Assembly (NCBI GenBank): GCA_046350115.1
Contig: JAXMAZ010000019.1
Location: 87,040-151,039, forward strand
Direction of reading: 5' to 3'
Length of the DNA: 64,000 nt
Source of the DNA: JAXMAZ01 sp046350115
GTDB taxonomy: Bacteria > Planctomycetota > Planctomycetia > Gemmatales > Gemmataceae
Shown piece by piece: positions 10,024-18,683 of the stretch; position 1 is the stretch's first letter, and each line of letters starts with the position of its first letter. A model generated the notes under the pieces. It made no database searches. It was given only the letters and a program-made list of their open reading frames with translations, and had not been told where the DNA came from. A program made the translations under genes and the position numbers.

Positions 10024-10455
10024 ATGCGCGCGATGTTCGTAATGGGCCTGGCTGTGGCGGTCGGGCTGGCGTTCGGCGGCGTGAGCCGCGCCGAGGACGA
10101 GGTCGGCCCGCACAAGGGTCCGGTCGCCGAGTGGGGCGAAGAGGAGTACCACCTGGAGGTCGTGGCCGACGCGAAGACGGGCGACGTGACGGTGTACGTC
10201 TACGGCAACCACAGCGACCTGCACAAGGGCACGGCCAAGGCCATCGAGGCCAAGACGATCACCCTGTCGCTCAAGACCACCGACACGCCGACCACGGTGA
10301 AGCTGGAGGCGAAGCCGGCCAAGGGCGACCCGGAGGGCAAGTCCTCCGTTTTCGTGGCGAAGAACGACGCCTTCAAGACGGACAAGAAGCTGGTCGGCAC
10401 GATCAGCGGCAAGCTCGGCACGAAGCCGTACTCCGGCGACTTCAAGCAGAAGTGA
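10024..10455 (+). CDS. Small secreted protein of metal-efflux clusters
   Basis: A 143-residue protein with a signal peptide (VMGLAVAVGLAFGGVSRAED) and a mature domain beginning GPHKGPVAEWGEEEYHLEVV. The GPHxG...EWGEEEYHLE pattern recalls a short beta-rich domain found in, or next to, RND adaptors of planctomycetes and thought to be periplasmic (family recollection, not verified). The remainder alternates short strands with Lys-rich turns. ATG 10024 is chosen because GGAGGG lies 7-12 bases upstream. It follows the pump by about 35 bases and is followed by a strong hairpin, so it is probably the last gene of the operon. Confidence 0.75.
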   Translation: MRAMFVMGLAVAVGLAFGGVSRAEDEVGPHKGPVAEWGEEEYHLEVVADAKTGDVTVYVYGNHSDLHKGTAKAIEAKTITLSLKTTDTPTTVKLEAKPAKGDPEGKSSVFVAKNDAFKTDKKLVGTISGKLGTKPYSGDFKQK

Positions 10456-10465
10456 GTCGTTTCCG

Positions 10466-10490
10466 CCCGCGCGGGCGACGCCCGCGCGGG
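10466..10490 (+). terminator. Strong hairpin after the RND operon
   Basis: CCCGCGCGGGC at 10466-10476, a 3-base loop and GCCCGCGCGGG at 10480-10490 form a perfect 11-bp stem ten bases after the stop at 10455. It is followed by CCTTCT rather than a full U-tract, so it is a terminator candidate or an mRNA 3'-end stabiliser. Confidence 0.5.
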
Positions 10491-10548
10491 CCTTCTACGG
10501 TCGCCCCACCGGTTCAGTCTTTGAACCTCAAGCAACGAGGGATCAGCG

Positions 10549-11232
10549 ATGAGACACCGATTCACTCTCGCGGCCTCCGCGCTCGCGGTGATGGCCGGCG
10601 GGGCTGCGGTCCAGGCCCAGCACGGCCACTCCCACGGGCATGTGACCGGGCACGGGGGCTTTAGCCACGGTAGCTACGTCCACAGTAGTTACGGGCACGG
10701 GGGGTATGTTCACGGCGGCTACGGCGGTCACGTCCACGGCCAAATCCACGGTCTCCCGCTCGGCGGCTATTACGGGTCGTACGGGGTCGGCTCTCCGTAC
10801 GCCTACCGACCCACCTTGTCCTACCCGGTCTACTCCTACCCGTCGGTCGTCCAGCCCGTGGTCGCCGTCTCGCCGACCGTCATCCCGGCGGCGGGCGTTA
10901 CGACTTCGACCTCGCTCAAGCCGAACGCCATCCCGCCGTACACCGGCCCCGGCGTCACCCTTCGCCTCCCGGCCGACTACCTGGGGTCCGTGTACGTCCA
11001 GGTGGACAAGCGGGAGGTCGAGATCAAGCCCGGGACCGAGGTGGTACTCAAGGACAAGTACTCCTACCGCGTCGAGTTCGACCGGGGCGGGGAGTTCGGC
11101 ACGTCGTCGGACGACATCACCGAAGGGGTATACAAGTTCAAGGTGGCGGACAAGGGCTGGTTTTTGGTGCCCGACGAGGCGGCGGCCGGGGGCGTGCGAC
11201 GGAACGCGCTGCCGGGCGAGCCGAAGAAGTAG
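10549..11232 (+). CDS. His/Gly/Tyr-rich secreted protein, unknown function
   Basis: A 227-residue exported protein. A signal peptide ends near AVQAQ, followed by a strongly His/Gly/Ser/Tyr-rich stretch (HGHSHGHVTGHGGFSHG and similar repeats to about residue 70), then a Tyr/Pro-rich linker and a compact C-terminal beta-type domain (about 125-220). The N-terminal repeat has a metal-binding composition suited to sequestering Zn, Ni or Cu in the envelope. It sits directly after the RND operon, separated by the hairpin at 10466. No enzyme motif is seen. Role in metal buffering is inferred from composition and context. Confidence 0.7.
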   Translation: MRHRFTLAASALAVMAGGAAVQAQHGHSHGHVTGHGGFSHGSYVHSSYGHGGYVHGGYGGHVHGQIHGLPLGGYYGSYGVGSPYAYRPTLSYPVYSYPSVVQPVVAVSPTVIPAAGVTTSTSLKPNAIPPYTGPGVTLRLPADYLGSVYVQVDKREVEIKPGTEVVLKDKYSYRVEFDRGGEFGTSSDDITEGVYKFKVADKGWFLVPDEAAAGGVRRNALPGEPKK

Positions 11233-11328
11233 CCCGTTTGGCCCCGAGGGTGTGCCGCCTCGCATCGGCCGGCGTGCGGATGAGGTCTCGGTGCGAGCCG
11301 GCCACGGCTCGTGGTGGGGAGGTGCGAC

Positions 11329-11526
11329 ATGGCGGGCTGCTGTGGGAGGGATGGCGGGTCGCGGCGGGTCGGCGTAGCCGTCTGGGTGTTAGCCGGTCTC
11401 GTCCTGCTCGGCGTCTGGATCGCCCGTCAAGTCGGATCGGCCGACCTTGAGACGCCGTCCCGGTCGGGCGGGTCGATGACGGGAGCCGCCCCGACCGTGC
11501 CGCGGCCTGGGGCGGGGGGCGAATGA
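11329..11526 (+). CDS. Small single-TM protein, unknown
   Basis: A 65-residue protein with an N-terminal Cys pair (MAGCCGRDGG), one hydrophobic helix (VGVAVWVLAGLVLLGVWIA) and a Gly/Pro/Ser tail. ATG 11329 has GGGGAGG just upstream. Its stop overlaps the start of the next gene as ATGA (11523-11526), which indicates translational coupling with the spermidine-synthase-like membrane protein. Possibly an accessory subunit of it; function unknown. Confidence 0.6.
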   Translation: MAGCCGRDGGSRRVGVAVWVLAGLVLLGVWIARQVGSADLETPSRSGGSMTGAAPTVPRPGAGGE

Positions 11527-13901
11527 ACGACGCCGCTCACCGGGCACACGCACGGGCGGGTGAAGGCCCGCGTCCGGCCCTAGTCTACTCCCTGTTCTTC
11601 CTGTCGGGTGTCGCCACGCTGGTCTACGAGGCGTCGTGGTCCCGACTTGTCGGTCTGGCGGCCGGCCAGACGGCGGAGGCGGCGGCAATCGTGCTGGCCG
11701 CCTGCTTCACCGGGATGGCGGTCGGTCAGTTCCTCGGGGCGCGGCTCGTCTCGCGGGTGTCTCCCCTGCTCGGCTACGGCGTGGCGGAACTGCTCGCGGC
11801 GGCGTGGGCGTGCCTCGTTCCTGCCATCTTGGGTTGGGTCGGCTCGCCCGCCGGTCCGGGAGAGATGGAAACGTTTCGCGGCTCGGCCGTCGGGCGGGCG
11901 GCGTGGTGTTTCTTGACCCTGCTCCCGGCCACTATCCCGCTGGGGGCGACCTTGCCGCTGGTGGTGGAATACCTGGTGACCCGAGGCGATACCCGGCCGC
12001 ACGGTCCACTCGCCTACGGACTCAACACCGCCGGCGGGCTAATCGGGATCGTTACGGCCTCGACGTTTCTTATGGTCGTCGTCGGGGTGCGGGCCAGCGG
12101 CTTCCTGGCCGCTGCCCTTTCGGCGGCGTGCGGGTTGGTCGCTTGCTTGGCGGCACCCACACGGCGTCAGGCGAACACACCTGGAAAGGCGGCAGATGTC
12201 AGTGCGAACCGAACTGGCGGATCGTCGGAGTGGCTGACAGTCGCGGCGATCTCTGGGTTCGGCATTCTCGGCCTAGAGGTGCTGTACACCCGGATGTTCT
12301 CGCTCGTCTTTCACAACAGTGTCTACACGTTCGGGGCCGTCGTTGCCGCCTTCCTCCTCGCCCTCAGCGTCGGGGCGATCCTAGCCGGCCGGCTCGCGCG
12401 GCGGTACTCGACCCGGCGGATCGCCGCGGCGTCCTTCTCGTTAGGCGGCTTCGCCCTGGCCGTGTCCGTCGCCGCCTTTCCCCGGGCGACCGGACTGAGC
12501 TACTTCTCGTTCGGGGAGACGTTCGCCGGCTACCTCACCGGGGTGTTCGGTCTGGTGGCGGTCTTCGTACTGCCCCCCGTCTTACTCCTGGGCATGACCC
12601 TCCCGGCTGCCATCGAGGAGGCGGGCGGCGGCCGGGCGGTCGGGCGGGTGACGGCGATAAACACCCTGGCGGGGGCCGCGGGTGCGATCACGGCCGGCTT
12701 TGTTCTGCCGCCGCTCGTCGGACTGTGGCCGGCGTTCGGGGTGTTCGTCGTCCTCTTCATGGTCGCCGGAACGGTTCTCCTCGTTCGAGGCTTGAGCGTG
12801 AAGCTTGCCGCCGGCGTAGCTGCGATGACGAGCGGGCTGACCGCGCTGATTCTTGCGGGTCCGCCGGATCAGGACGCCGGCGTCGAACTGGTGCGGCGGT
12901 GGGAGAGTGCCTACGGGTGGGTCGATGTCGTCCGCGCGCGCCAGACGGGGTCGCTCGCCGTGCGCCAAAACCTGCACTACCGGCACGGCTCGACTGCGTT
13001 TGCGGCGCGGGAATACCGGCAGGGCCGGTTGCCACTACTCCTCCACACCCGGCCCGCCGAGATCGCCTTCCTCGGACTCGGGACGGGGCTGACGGCGGCA
13101 CCTGCGGTCGCGGACCCGGACGTGGAGCGGGCGGTCGTCGTCGAGTTGATTCCCGAAGTGGTGGAGGCGGCCCGGCTGCTGACGGCGGCTAACCTCGGCG
13201 TGGTCGGTCACCCCAAGGTCGAAGTCCACACCGACGACGCCCGGCATTACCTGCTCCGCACGAACCGGCAGTTCGACGTGATCGTCTCCGACCTGTTCGT
13301 GCCCTGGGAGAGCCGGACGGGCTACCTCTACACCGCCGAGTTCTACGAGACCGTGCGACGCCGGCTGAAACCCGGCGGGCTGTTCTGCCAGTGGCTCGCC
13401 CTGTACCAACTCGGCCCCGCGGAGTTCGAGCTGATCGCGGACAGCTTCGCGTCCGCCTTCCCGCACACGACGATCTGGTGGGGTCAGTACGACGCCAAGT
13501 ACCCCATCGTTGCGCTCGTCGGCAGCGAGCAACCGCTCGCCTTCAATCCAGTTCGCCTCGAATCGCGGATGGCCGCACTTGACGGCATGCCCGGCGGCCC
13601 AGACCCCGACCTGCGAACTCGTTCGGACCTGCCAGCTTTTTACCTCGGGGATTGGCCCCGCGACCCGACGCGACGGCTGAACACCGACGAACACCCCCGG
13701 CTGGAATTCGACGCCCCGGTTGCCCACCGCAGCGGTCGGACGCTCTCGGGGACGGGGCTTCGGGAATACTTCGACCGGGTGCTGGCCCGGCTGCCGTCGG
13801 GCGGAGTTTGGTTCGGCGCGGATGCCGATGCGTTCGTGCGAGACGGCCAGCGGCGTCGGGCCGTTCAGCGGCTGAGCCTGTTCGGCGAGGTCAAGCCGTG
13901 A
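11523..13901 (+). CDS. Fused MFS-like / spermidine-synthase-like membrane protein
   Basis: A 792-residue protein whose N-terminal half is a multi-helix membrane domain (helices from residue about 18 to 450) and whose C-terminal part is a class-I methyltransferase-fold, spermidine-synthase-like domain. The latter shows FLGLGTGLTAAPA for the nucleotide-binding loop, VVVELIPEVVEAA for the acidic strand end and FDVIVSDLFVPW for the strand-4 region. Such fusions are common in planctomycetes and related phyla, and their substrate is unknown; polyamine synthesis is not demonstrated. It overlaps the upstream small TM gene by 4 bases. Its location inside a metal island may mean envelope stress adaptation or simply proximity. 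Confidence 0.85.
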   Translation: MNDAAHRAHARAGEGPRPALVYSLFFLSGVATLVYEASWSRLVGLAAGQTAEAAAIVLAACFTGMAVGQFLGARLVSRVSPLLGYGVAELLAAAWACLVPAILGWVGSPAGPGEMETFRGSAVGRAAWCFLTLLPATIPLGATLPLVVEYLVTRGDTRPHGPLAYGLNTAGGLIGIVTASTFLMVVVGVRASGFLAAALSAACGLVACLAAPTRRQANTPGKAADVSANRTGGSSEWLTVAAISGFGILGLEVLYTRMFSLVFHNSVYTFGAVVAAFLLALSVGAILAGRLARRYSTRRIAAASFSLGGFALAVSVAAFPRATGLSYFSFGETFAGYLTGVFGLVAVFVLPPVLLLGMTLPAAIEEAGGGRAVGRVTAINTLAGAAGAITAGFVLPPLVGLWPAFGVFVVLFMVAGTVLLVRGLSVKLAAGVAAMTSGLTALILAGPPDQDAGVELVRRWESAYGWVDVVRARQTGSLAVRQNLHYRHGSTAFAAREYRQGRLPLLLHTRPAEIAFLGLGTGLTAAPAVADPDVERAVVVELIPEVVEAARLLTAANLGVVGHPKVEVHTDDARHYLLRTNRQFDVIVSDLFVPWESRTGYLYTAEFYETVRRRLKPGGLFCQWLALYQLGPAEFELIADSFASAFPHTTIWWGQYDAKYPIVALVGSEQPLAFNPVRLESRMAALDGMPGGPDPDLRTRSDLPAFYLGDWPRDPTRRLNTDEHPRLEFDAPVAHRSGRTLSGTGLREYFDRVLARLPSGGVWFGADADAFVRDGQRRRAVQRLSLFGEVKP

Positions 13902-14039
13902 CACTGCCCGTGTTCATGCCACCCAGGTCTGGTCGTCGTGATAGGGTCGCGCGAGCGGACACCACCCGCCGCAGGCGACAAGCCGCAGGCCGACTGCTTC
14001 GGGTGCGGTCCGTCCACTTGCAACATTCTGGAGTAGCGC

Positions 14040-14921
14040 ATGGAACAACTCTCCGTCACCGCCAAGAACCGCCGGTCGCTGTGGGTCGTCTTCGGCCTCA
14101 CGTTCACCTACTTCCTCGTCGAGGTGGTCGGCGGGCTTGCGACGAATAGCCTTGCGCTCTTGGCCGACGCCGCCCACATGCTGACTGACGTGGGCGGGTT
14201 AGGGCTAGCGCTCTTCGCCGCCTGGATGTCCACCAAGTCGGCGACCCCGCAGAAAACCTACGGGTACTACCGGATCGAAATCCTCGCGGCTCTGGCAAAC
14301 GCTGTGGTGTTGTTCCTGATGGCGTTCTTCATCCTGTTCGAGGCTTACCGCCGTTTCCGCGAGCCGCCGGAGGTGTCCAGCCTGCCCATGATGGCCGTCG
14401 CCGCGGTCGGTCTGATAGTGAACCTGATCGGCATCTGGCTGCTGCGACGCTCATCCGGGGAGAGCTTGAACATGAAGGGGGCGTACCTCGAAGTGGTCAG
14501 CGACCTGCTCGGGTCGGTTGGCGTCTTGGTCGCGGGCGTGGTCATGCTGACGACCGAGTGGTACTACGCCGACCCGCTGTTTAGCGTGGGAATCGGCCTG
14601 TTCATCCTCCCCCGCACCTGGAGCCTCCTCTCCGATGCCGTCGGCGTCCTCCTCGAAGGGACGCCGGCGGGCATCGACCTGGCGGCCGTCCGCGACACCA
14701 TCGGCCGCGTGCCCGAGGTCGCCGGGGTCCACGACCTGCACGTCTGGGCGATCACCTCCGGCGTGAACGCCTTGAGCGTCCACGTCGCGATGGCCGCCGG
14801 GGGCGACCTCGGCCGCGTCCTCACCCAAGTCCGCGAGGCGGTGACGGGCACCTTCCCGATCTCGCACGTCACGGTGCAGGCCGAGCCGCCCGGCTTCGTC
14901 GAGCAGGAGACGCACCTATGA
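14040..14921 (+). CDS. Cation diffusion facilitator (CzcD/ZitB-type) exporter
   Basis: Zn/Cd/Co proton antiporter of the CDF family, 293 residues, six predicted membrane helices and a C-terminal cytoplasmic domain. Helix 2 contains SLALLADAAHMLTDVGGL, giving the DxxH half of the transport site (D43, H46). In helix 5, where most CzcD-type proteins have HxxxD, this protein reads EVVSD, so the His is replaced by Glu. That could change metal preference. The C-terminal domain has VHDLHVWAITSG, the typical cytoplasmic CDF signature. ATG 14040 has GGAG upstream. A short intergenic stretch separates it from the preceding gene; it ends 4 bases before the stop of a minus-strand gene. Confidence 0.93.
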   Translation: MEQLSVTAKNRRSLWVVFGLTFTYFLVEVVGGLATNSLALLADAAHMLTDVGGLGLALFAAWMSTKSATPQKTYGYYRIEILAALANAVVLFLMAFFILFEAYRRFREPPEVSSLPMMAVAAVGLIVNLIGIWLLRRSSGESLNMKGAYLEVVSDLLGSVGVLVAGVVMLTTEWYYADPLFSVGIGLFILPRTWSLLSDAVGVLLEGTPAGIDLAAVRDTIGRVPEVAGVHDLHVWAITSGVNALSVHVAMAAGGDLGRVLTQVREAVTGTFPISHVTVQAEPPGFVEQETHL

Positions 14922-14925
14922 GCCG

Positions 14926-15270
14926 TCACTTCGGGAACGGGTCGGCCTCCCGGAACTTATACAGCGCGTCCTCCGCCCCACCCCAGTCCCCGCTCCGGGC
15001 CTTCTCGATACACTCCTTGACCGTCTTGTGGCAGCGCTCGGACACAAGCCCGTCGGCGAGCCGCTTGTCCCAGAGGGCCGCGTCCTTGTCCAATTGCTTG
15101 CGGCTCTTCACCGTCACTGCCGTCAGCACCGCATCGACCACCCGGCGGTTCTGCCTGGCGTCTTCAGACGGATTGCCGCATCCAGCTAGAGCGAGCGAGA
15201 TGCAGGCGGCTACAGTTGCCGCCACCCGGCGGCGGAAGCCCGCCGGGCGGGGCGCGTCAGTAGTCCTCAC
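14926..15270 (-). CDS. Small lipoprotein partner of the DUF1559 protein
   Basis: A 114-residue predicted lipoprotein: basic Arg-rich start, hydrophobic run and LALAGCGNP lipobox, then a short helical domain (KSRKQLDKDAALWDKRL, ECIEKARSGDWGGAEDAL). GTG 15270 lies inside the end of the DUF1559 gene (14-base overlap), so the two are translationally coupled. Small lipoproteins directly after DUF1559 genes are frequent in planctomycetes (recalled). Function unknown; an envelope location is the safest statement. Confidence 0.75.
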   Translation of the reverse strand: MRTTDAPRPAGFRRRVAATVAACISLALAGCGNPSEDARQNRRVVDAVLTAVTVKSRKQLDKDAALWDKRLADGLVSERCHKTVKECIEKARSGDWGGAEDALYKFREADPFPK

Positions 15271-16267
15271 TGATCACCTCCCCCCCGCTTCGGCTGCACA
15301 GGACCTGGAACACGGAGAACCGGGCGTTGTCCCGGTAGAAGCGGACGGAGCCGTCGCCCATGAGGACGTTGCACCCGCCGGTGTGCTGGGAGTGCATCTG
15401 GTCGGTGTGCCCGCCCGGCCAGTTCGGGGGGTGGATGATCTGCGGGTCTTCGTAGATCGACGGCCCGCTGTTCGCCCCGACGTAGCTGCCGGCGTTGTCG
15501 TAGTTGATGCCGGTGCCGCCCGTGCCGGAACTTGCGAACTCGTTGTACGAGTAGTGCTTGGCCCCTGGGACGACGCCGGCCCACACCGCGTCGGCCAGGT
15601 ACGGCGTCCGCTCGCCAGCGAAAACGGTGTTGGACAGGCCGTCGGTCACGTCCGCCTGCCGCACCTTGGAGTTGCGATACATGACCCCGTTGCACCCCTT
15701 GACCGGGTCTTCGTAGTTCGTCGTCGCTGGCGACGACCAGATGTCGTTCCAGCCGATGTTGTGGACGTAGTTCGCGCGGGCGAAGACGGCGTTGTTCAGG
15801 GTGTTCATGTTGATGTCGGTCACGCCCACCGTCGGGGTGTTCCCGGTCGCCGACGGGCACAGGAAGATCGACACCGGCACCTTCACCTGCGCCGCGTTCG
15901 CCGCGTCCCAGCACGGCAAGTCCCAGCGGAGCGACTGGTGCAGGTTGCCCTGCTCGACGTAGGGCAGGAGGATGGCGAGCCACCCCCACCCCGGCCCCCA
16001 GTCGCCCGTCTGCGTGTCCTGGTAGCCGACGCCCGGCGTGCTGAGGTAGCCCGCCGGGTAGCGGCCGTTCGCCCCCTCGTAGTTGTGAAGCGCCAGGCCG
16101 ATCTGCTTGAGGTTGTTCTGGCACTTCATCCGGCTGGCCGCCTCGCGGACCTTCTGGACGGCGGGCAGGAGCAGGCCGATGAGGATGGCGATGATGGCGA
16201 TCACCACCAGCAACTCGATCAGCGTGAACCCCGCACGCTTGCGGCAGAGAAACTGAGACTGCTTCAT
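15257..16267 (-). CDS. DUF1559 prepilin-type (type II secretion-like) protein
   Basis: Planctomycete DUF1559 family. The N-terminus has the class-III prepilin signal AGFTLIELLVVIAIIAILIGLL, cleaved before the Phe, followed by a helix ending REAASRMKCQNNLKQIGLAL. The rest is the large DUF1559 beta-rich domain with HSQHTGGCNVLMGDGSVRF near the C-terminus, a segment shared by the family. The product would be assembled or anchored in the envelope. I chose ATG 16267 (MKQSQFL); the open frame extends to 16315 but lacks a better ribosome site. A consensus-like TTGACA promoter and two palindromic operators lie upstream, shared with the divergent P-type ATPase. Confidence 0.9.
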   Translation of the reverse strand: MKQSQFLCRKRAGFTLIELLVVIAIIAILIGLLLPAVQKVREAASRMKCQNNLKQIGLALHNYEGANGRYPAGYLSTPGVGYQDTQTGDWGPGWGWLAILLPYVEQGNLHQSLRWDLPCWDAANAAQVKVPVSIFLCPSATGNTPTVGVTDINMNTLNNAVFARANYVHNIGWNDIWSSPATTNYEDPVKGCNGVMYRNSKVRQADVTDGLSNTVFAGERTPYLADAVWAGVVPGAKHYSYNEFASSGTGGTGINYDNAGSYVGANSGPSIYEDPQIIHPPNWPGGHTDQMHSQHTGGCNVLMGDGSVRFYRDNARFSVFQVLCSRSGGEVISEDY

Positions 16268-16326
16268 GATTCGCCCCTCGGGAGGAGAGCGTGTGCTGCT
16301 CGACTGTGCCGCCACGCACGGGGCGG

Positions 16327-16371
16327 TTAATTAGTCGAGACTAAGTAATTAGAGTAGTCTCGACTAATTAA
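16327..16371. promoter_or_regulatory. Double nested palindrome, candidate operator pair
   Basis: TTAATTAGTCGAGACTA at 16327-16343 is repeated as its exact reverse complement at 16355-16371, an 11-base spacer apart. Each arm is itself a palindrome: TTAGTC-GA-GACTAA (16331-16344) and TAGTC-TC-GACTA (16355-16366), with centres 23 bp apart, roughly two helical turns. It is AT-rich in a GC-rich context and lies in the divergent gap between the DUF1559 gene and the metal ATPase. This is the arrangement expected for cooperative binding of a dimeric repressor. The regulator is not identifiable in the window. Confidence 0.7.
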
Positions 16372-16378
16372 CTGTCAA
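16348..16378 (-). promoter_or_regulatory. Candidate promoter of the DUF1559 gene
   Basis: On the minus strand, TTGACA (16378-16373) is followed after 19 bases by TCTAAT (16353-16348). The second palindrome of the operator pair lies in the spacer and the first just beyond the start point, so a bound repressor would block it. The spacer is a little long, so the exact -10 is uncertain. Confidence 0.4.
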
Positions 16379-16443
16379 CAGCCCACCCCCCGGTCGGCGA
16401 GATTTTCTGCCGCAATCGGTAGTGCCACGAACTGGAGCCGCAA

Positions 16444-18606
16444 ATGAACCCGTCTTCCGCCCCCCTCAGCTTCCGAATCCGCGGCATGGACTGCGCCGAG
16501 GAGGTGGCCGTCCTCAAACGGGAGGTCGGCCCGGTCGTCGGGGGTGAGGCGAACCTGTCGTTCGACGTGCTAAACGCCAAGATGACCGTCGCCGCCAGCG
16601 TCGGCCTTCCCGGCGAACAGATTCAGGCCGCCGTCGCCCGCACCGGGATGACGGCCGAGCCGTGGCGGGACGAGAGGTCAGCGCTCGCCGACGAGGGGTT
16701 CTGGGAGCGGAACCGGCGGACCGTGCTTACCGCCGGCAGCGGCGGATTCCTGCTCGCCGGGGCCGCGACGCACGCCGCCGTCGCCGGGGTGCGGGCCGCA
16801 TTCCTTGAAGACACGGCCGCACCCCCGCCCGTCGCCGCCATCGCCCTTTACCTCGCGAGCATGGCGGCCGGCGTGTGGACGGTACTCCCGAAGGCGTGGG
16901 TGGCACTCAAGCGTCTCCGCCCGGACATGAACCTGCTGATGGTTGTCGCAGTCATCGGCGCGATCAGCATCGGCCAGTGGCTGGAGGCGGCGACCGTCGC
17001 CTTCCTGTTCGCCCTCTCGCTCGCCCTCGAAGCGTGGAGCGTCGTCCGGGCACGCCGGGCGGTCGCCGCCCTCATGGCCCTCTCCCCGCCCGAGGCCCGG
17101 CTCCTCGGCCCGGACGGGTCCGAGACGAGCGTCCCCCCCGACCGGGTGCCGGTCGGGGGGCGGTTCCGCGTCCGCCCCGGCGACCGCGTCCCGCTCGACG
17201 GGCGGGTGGTGGACGGCCGCGGCGGGGTGGACCAGTCGCCCATCACCGGGGAGAGCGTGCCGGTCGAGAAGTCGCCTGGGGACGAGGTGTTCGCCGGGAC
17301 CATCAACGCCGACGGGTCGCTCACCGTCGAGTCCACCAAGCCGTCGGGCGACACGACACTCGCACGCATCACCCGCATGGTCGGCGAGGCCCAGTCCCGC
17401 CGCGCCCCGTCCGAGCAATGGGTGGAGGCGTTCGCCAAGTACTACACCCCGGCCGTAATGGCGTTCGCCGTGGCCGTCCTGCTCGTCCCCCCGCTCGCCT
17501 TCGGGGGCTCCTGGGGGCTCTGGTTCTATCGGGCGCTGGTGCTGCTCGTCATCGCCTGTCCGTGCGCGCTCGTCATCTCCACCCCCGTCAGCATCGTCGC
17601 GGCCCTCGCCGCCGCCGCCAGAAACGGGGTGCTCATTAAAGGCGGTGTCTACGTCGAGGCTCCGGCCCGCCTGAAAGCAATCGCGATGGACAAGACCGGG
17701 ACGCTCACCCTGGGCAAACCCGCGGTGGTGGAAGTCGTCCCCTTGAGCGAACACACCGAGCAGGAACTGTTGGAGCGGGTGGCCGCGCTCGAAGCCCACA
17801 GCACACACCCTCTCGCCCACGCCATCCTCGCGTACACCAAGGAGCGTGGCGTCACCGTGCCGGAAGCGGACGAGTTCAGGAACCTCCCCGGCAAGGGCGC
17901 GAGCGGGCGGGTGAACAGTACGGTCTACTGGGTCGGCTCTCACCGCTACCTGGAGGAGCGGGGGCAGGAGACGCCGGACGTTCACGAGCGGCTCGACGCC
18001 CTGTCGAAGTCCGGCCGGGCCGTGGTGGTCGTCGGGAACGACCGGCACGTCTGCGGGTTCATCGCACTGGCGGACACCGTGCGACCGGAAGCCAAACAAG
18101 CGGTGGCAGACCTGCGGGCGGCCGGCATCGAACACGTCGTCATGCTCACCGGCGACAACCGGGGGACGGCCGAGGCCATCGCGCGGGAGACCGGGGTGGA
18201 CGAGGTCCACGCCGAGTTACTCCCCGGGGACAAGGTGACGAAGGTGGAGGAGTTGGTCGGGAAGTACGGGGCGGTCGCGATGGTCGGGGACGGGGTAAAC
18301 GACGCCCCGGCGATGGGCCGGGCGACGGTGGCGCTCGCGATGGGAGCCATCGGCACGGACGCGGCCATCGAGACGGCCGACATCGCCCTGATGTCCGACG
18401 ACCTCGGGAAACTCCCCTGGCTCGTCCGCCACTCCCGGCGGGCGCTCGGCGTCATCCGCCAGAACATCGTCTTTGCCCTCGCGGTGAAGGCGGTGTTCGT
18501 CGTCCTCACCCTCGCCGGCTACTCGTCTATGTGGGCGGCCGTCGCAGCCGACTCCGGGGCGACCCTACTTGTCGTGTTCAACGCGCTGCGGTTGCTTCGG
18601 GATTGA
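16444..18606 (+). CDS. Zn/Cd/Pb-type P1B heavy-metal ATPase
   Basis: ATP-driven heavy-metal exporter, 720 residues. Domains in order: an N-terminal HMA-like domain with GMDCAEE in place of a CxxC pair (one Cys plus acidic residues, typical of Zn/Cd ATPases), membrane helices, actuator domain with TGES (268-271), the CPC membrane site (372-374), the phosphorylation motif DKTGT (D416), the HP motif region HSTHPLAHAI, and the hinge GDGVND (615-620). All catalytic motifs are intact. CPC plus the acidic HMA loop points to divalent soft-metal export. It is divergent from the DUF1559 gene across the operator pair, which may control it. Confidence 0.95.
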   Translation: MNPSSAPLSFRIRGMDCAEEVAVLKREVGPVVGGEANLSFDVLNAKMTVAASVGLPGEQIQAAVARTGMTAEPWRDERSALADEGFWERNRRTVLTAGSGGFLLAGAATHAAVAGVRAAFLEDTAAPPPVAAIALYLASMAAGVWTVLPKAWVALKRLRPDMNLLMVVAVIGAISIGQWLEAATVAFLFALSLALEAWSVVRARRAVAALMALSPPEARLLGPDGSETSVPPDRVPVGGRFRVRPGDRVPLDGRVVDGRGGVDQSPITGESVPVEKSPGDEVFAGTINADGSLTVESTKPSGDTTLARITRMVGEAQSRRAPSEQWVEAFAKYYTPAVMAFAVAVLLVPPLAFGGSWGLWFYRALVLLVIACPCALVISTPVSIVAALAAAARNGVLIKGGVYVEAPARLKAIAMDKTGTLTLGKPAVVEVVPLSEHTEQELLERVAALEAHSTHPLAHAILAYTKERGVTVPEADEFRNLPGKGASGRVNSTVYWVGSHRYLEERGQETPDVHERLDALSKSGRAVVVVGNDRHVCGFIALADTVRPEAKQAVADLRAAGIEHVVMLTGDNRGTAEAIARETGVDEVHAELLPGDKVTKVEELVGKYGAVAMVGDGVNDAPAMGRATVALAMGAIGTDAAIETADIALMSDDLGKLPWLVRHSRRALGVIRQNIVFALAVKAVFVVLTLAGYSSMWAAVAADSGATLLVVFNALRLLRD

Positions 18607-18683
18607 CACCAGGGGGTCTCGGCCGGGGGCGAGGAAGGTCGGCAGGATTGCGAGCCGCGGCCGGATGGCATACCCTGCGATTT

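Noticed and set aside
14918..16330. 470-codon open frame opposite the DUF1559 and lipoprotein genes
   Set aside because: It is antisense to two well-supported genes and has no protein-family features.
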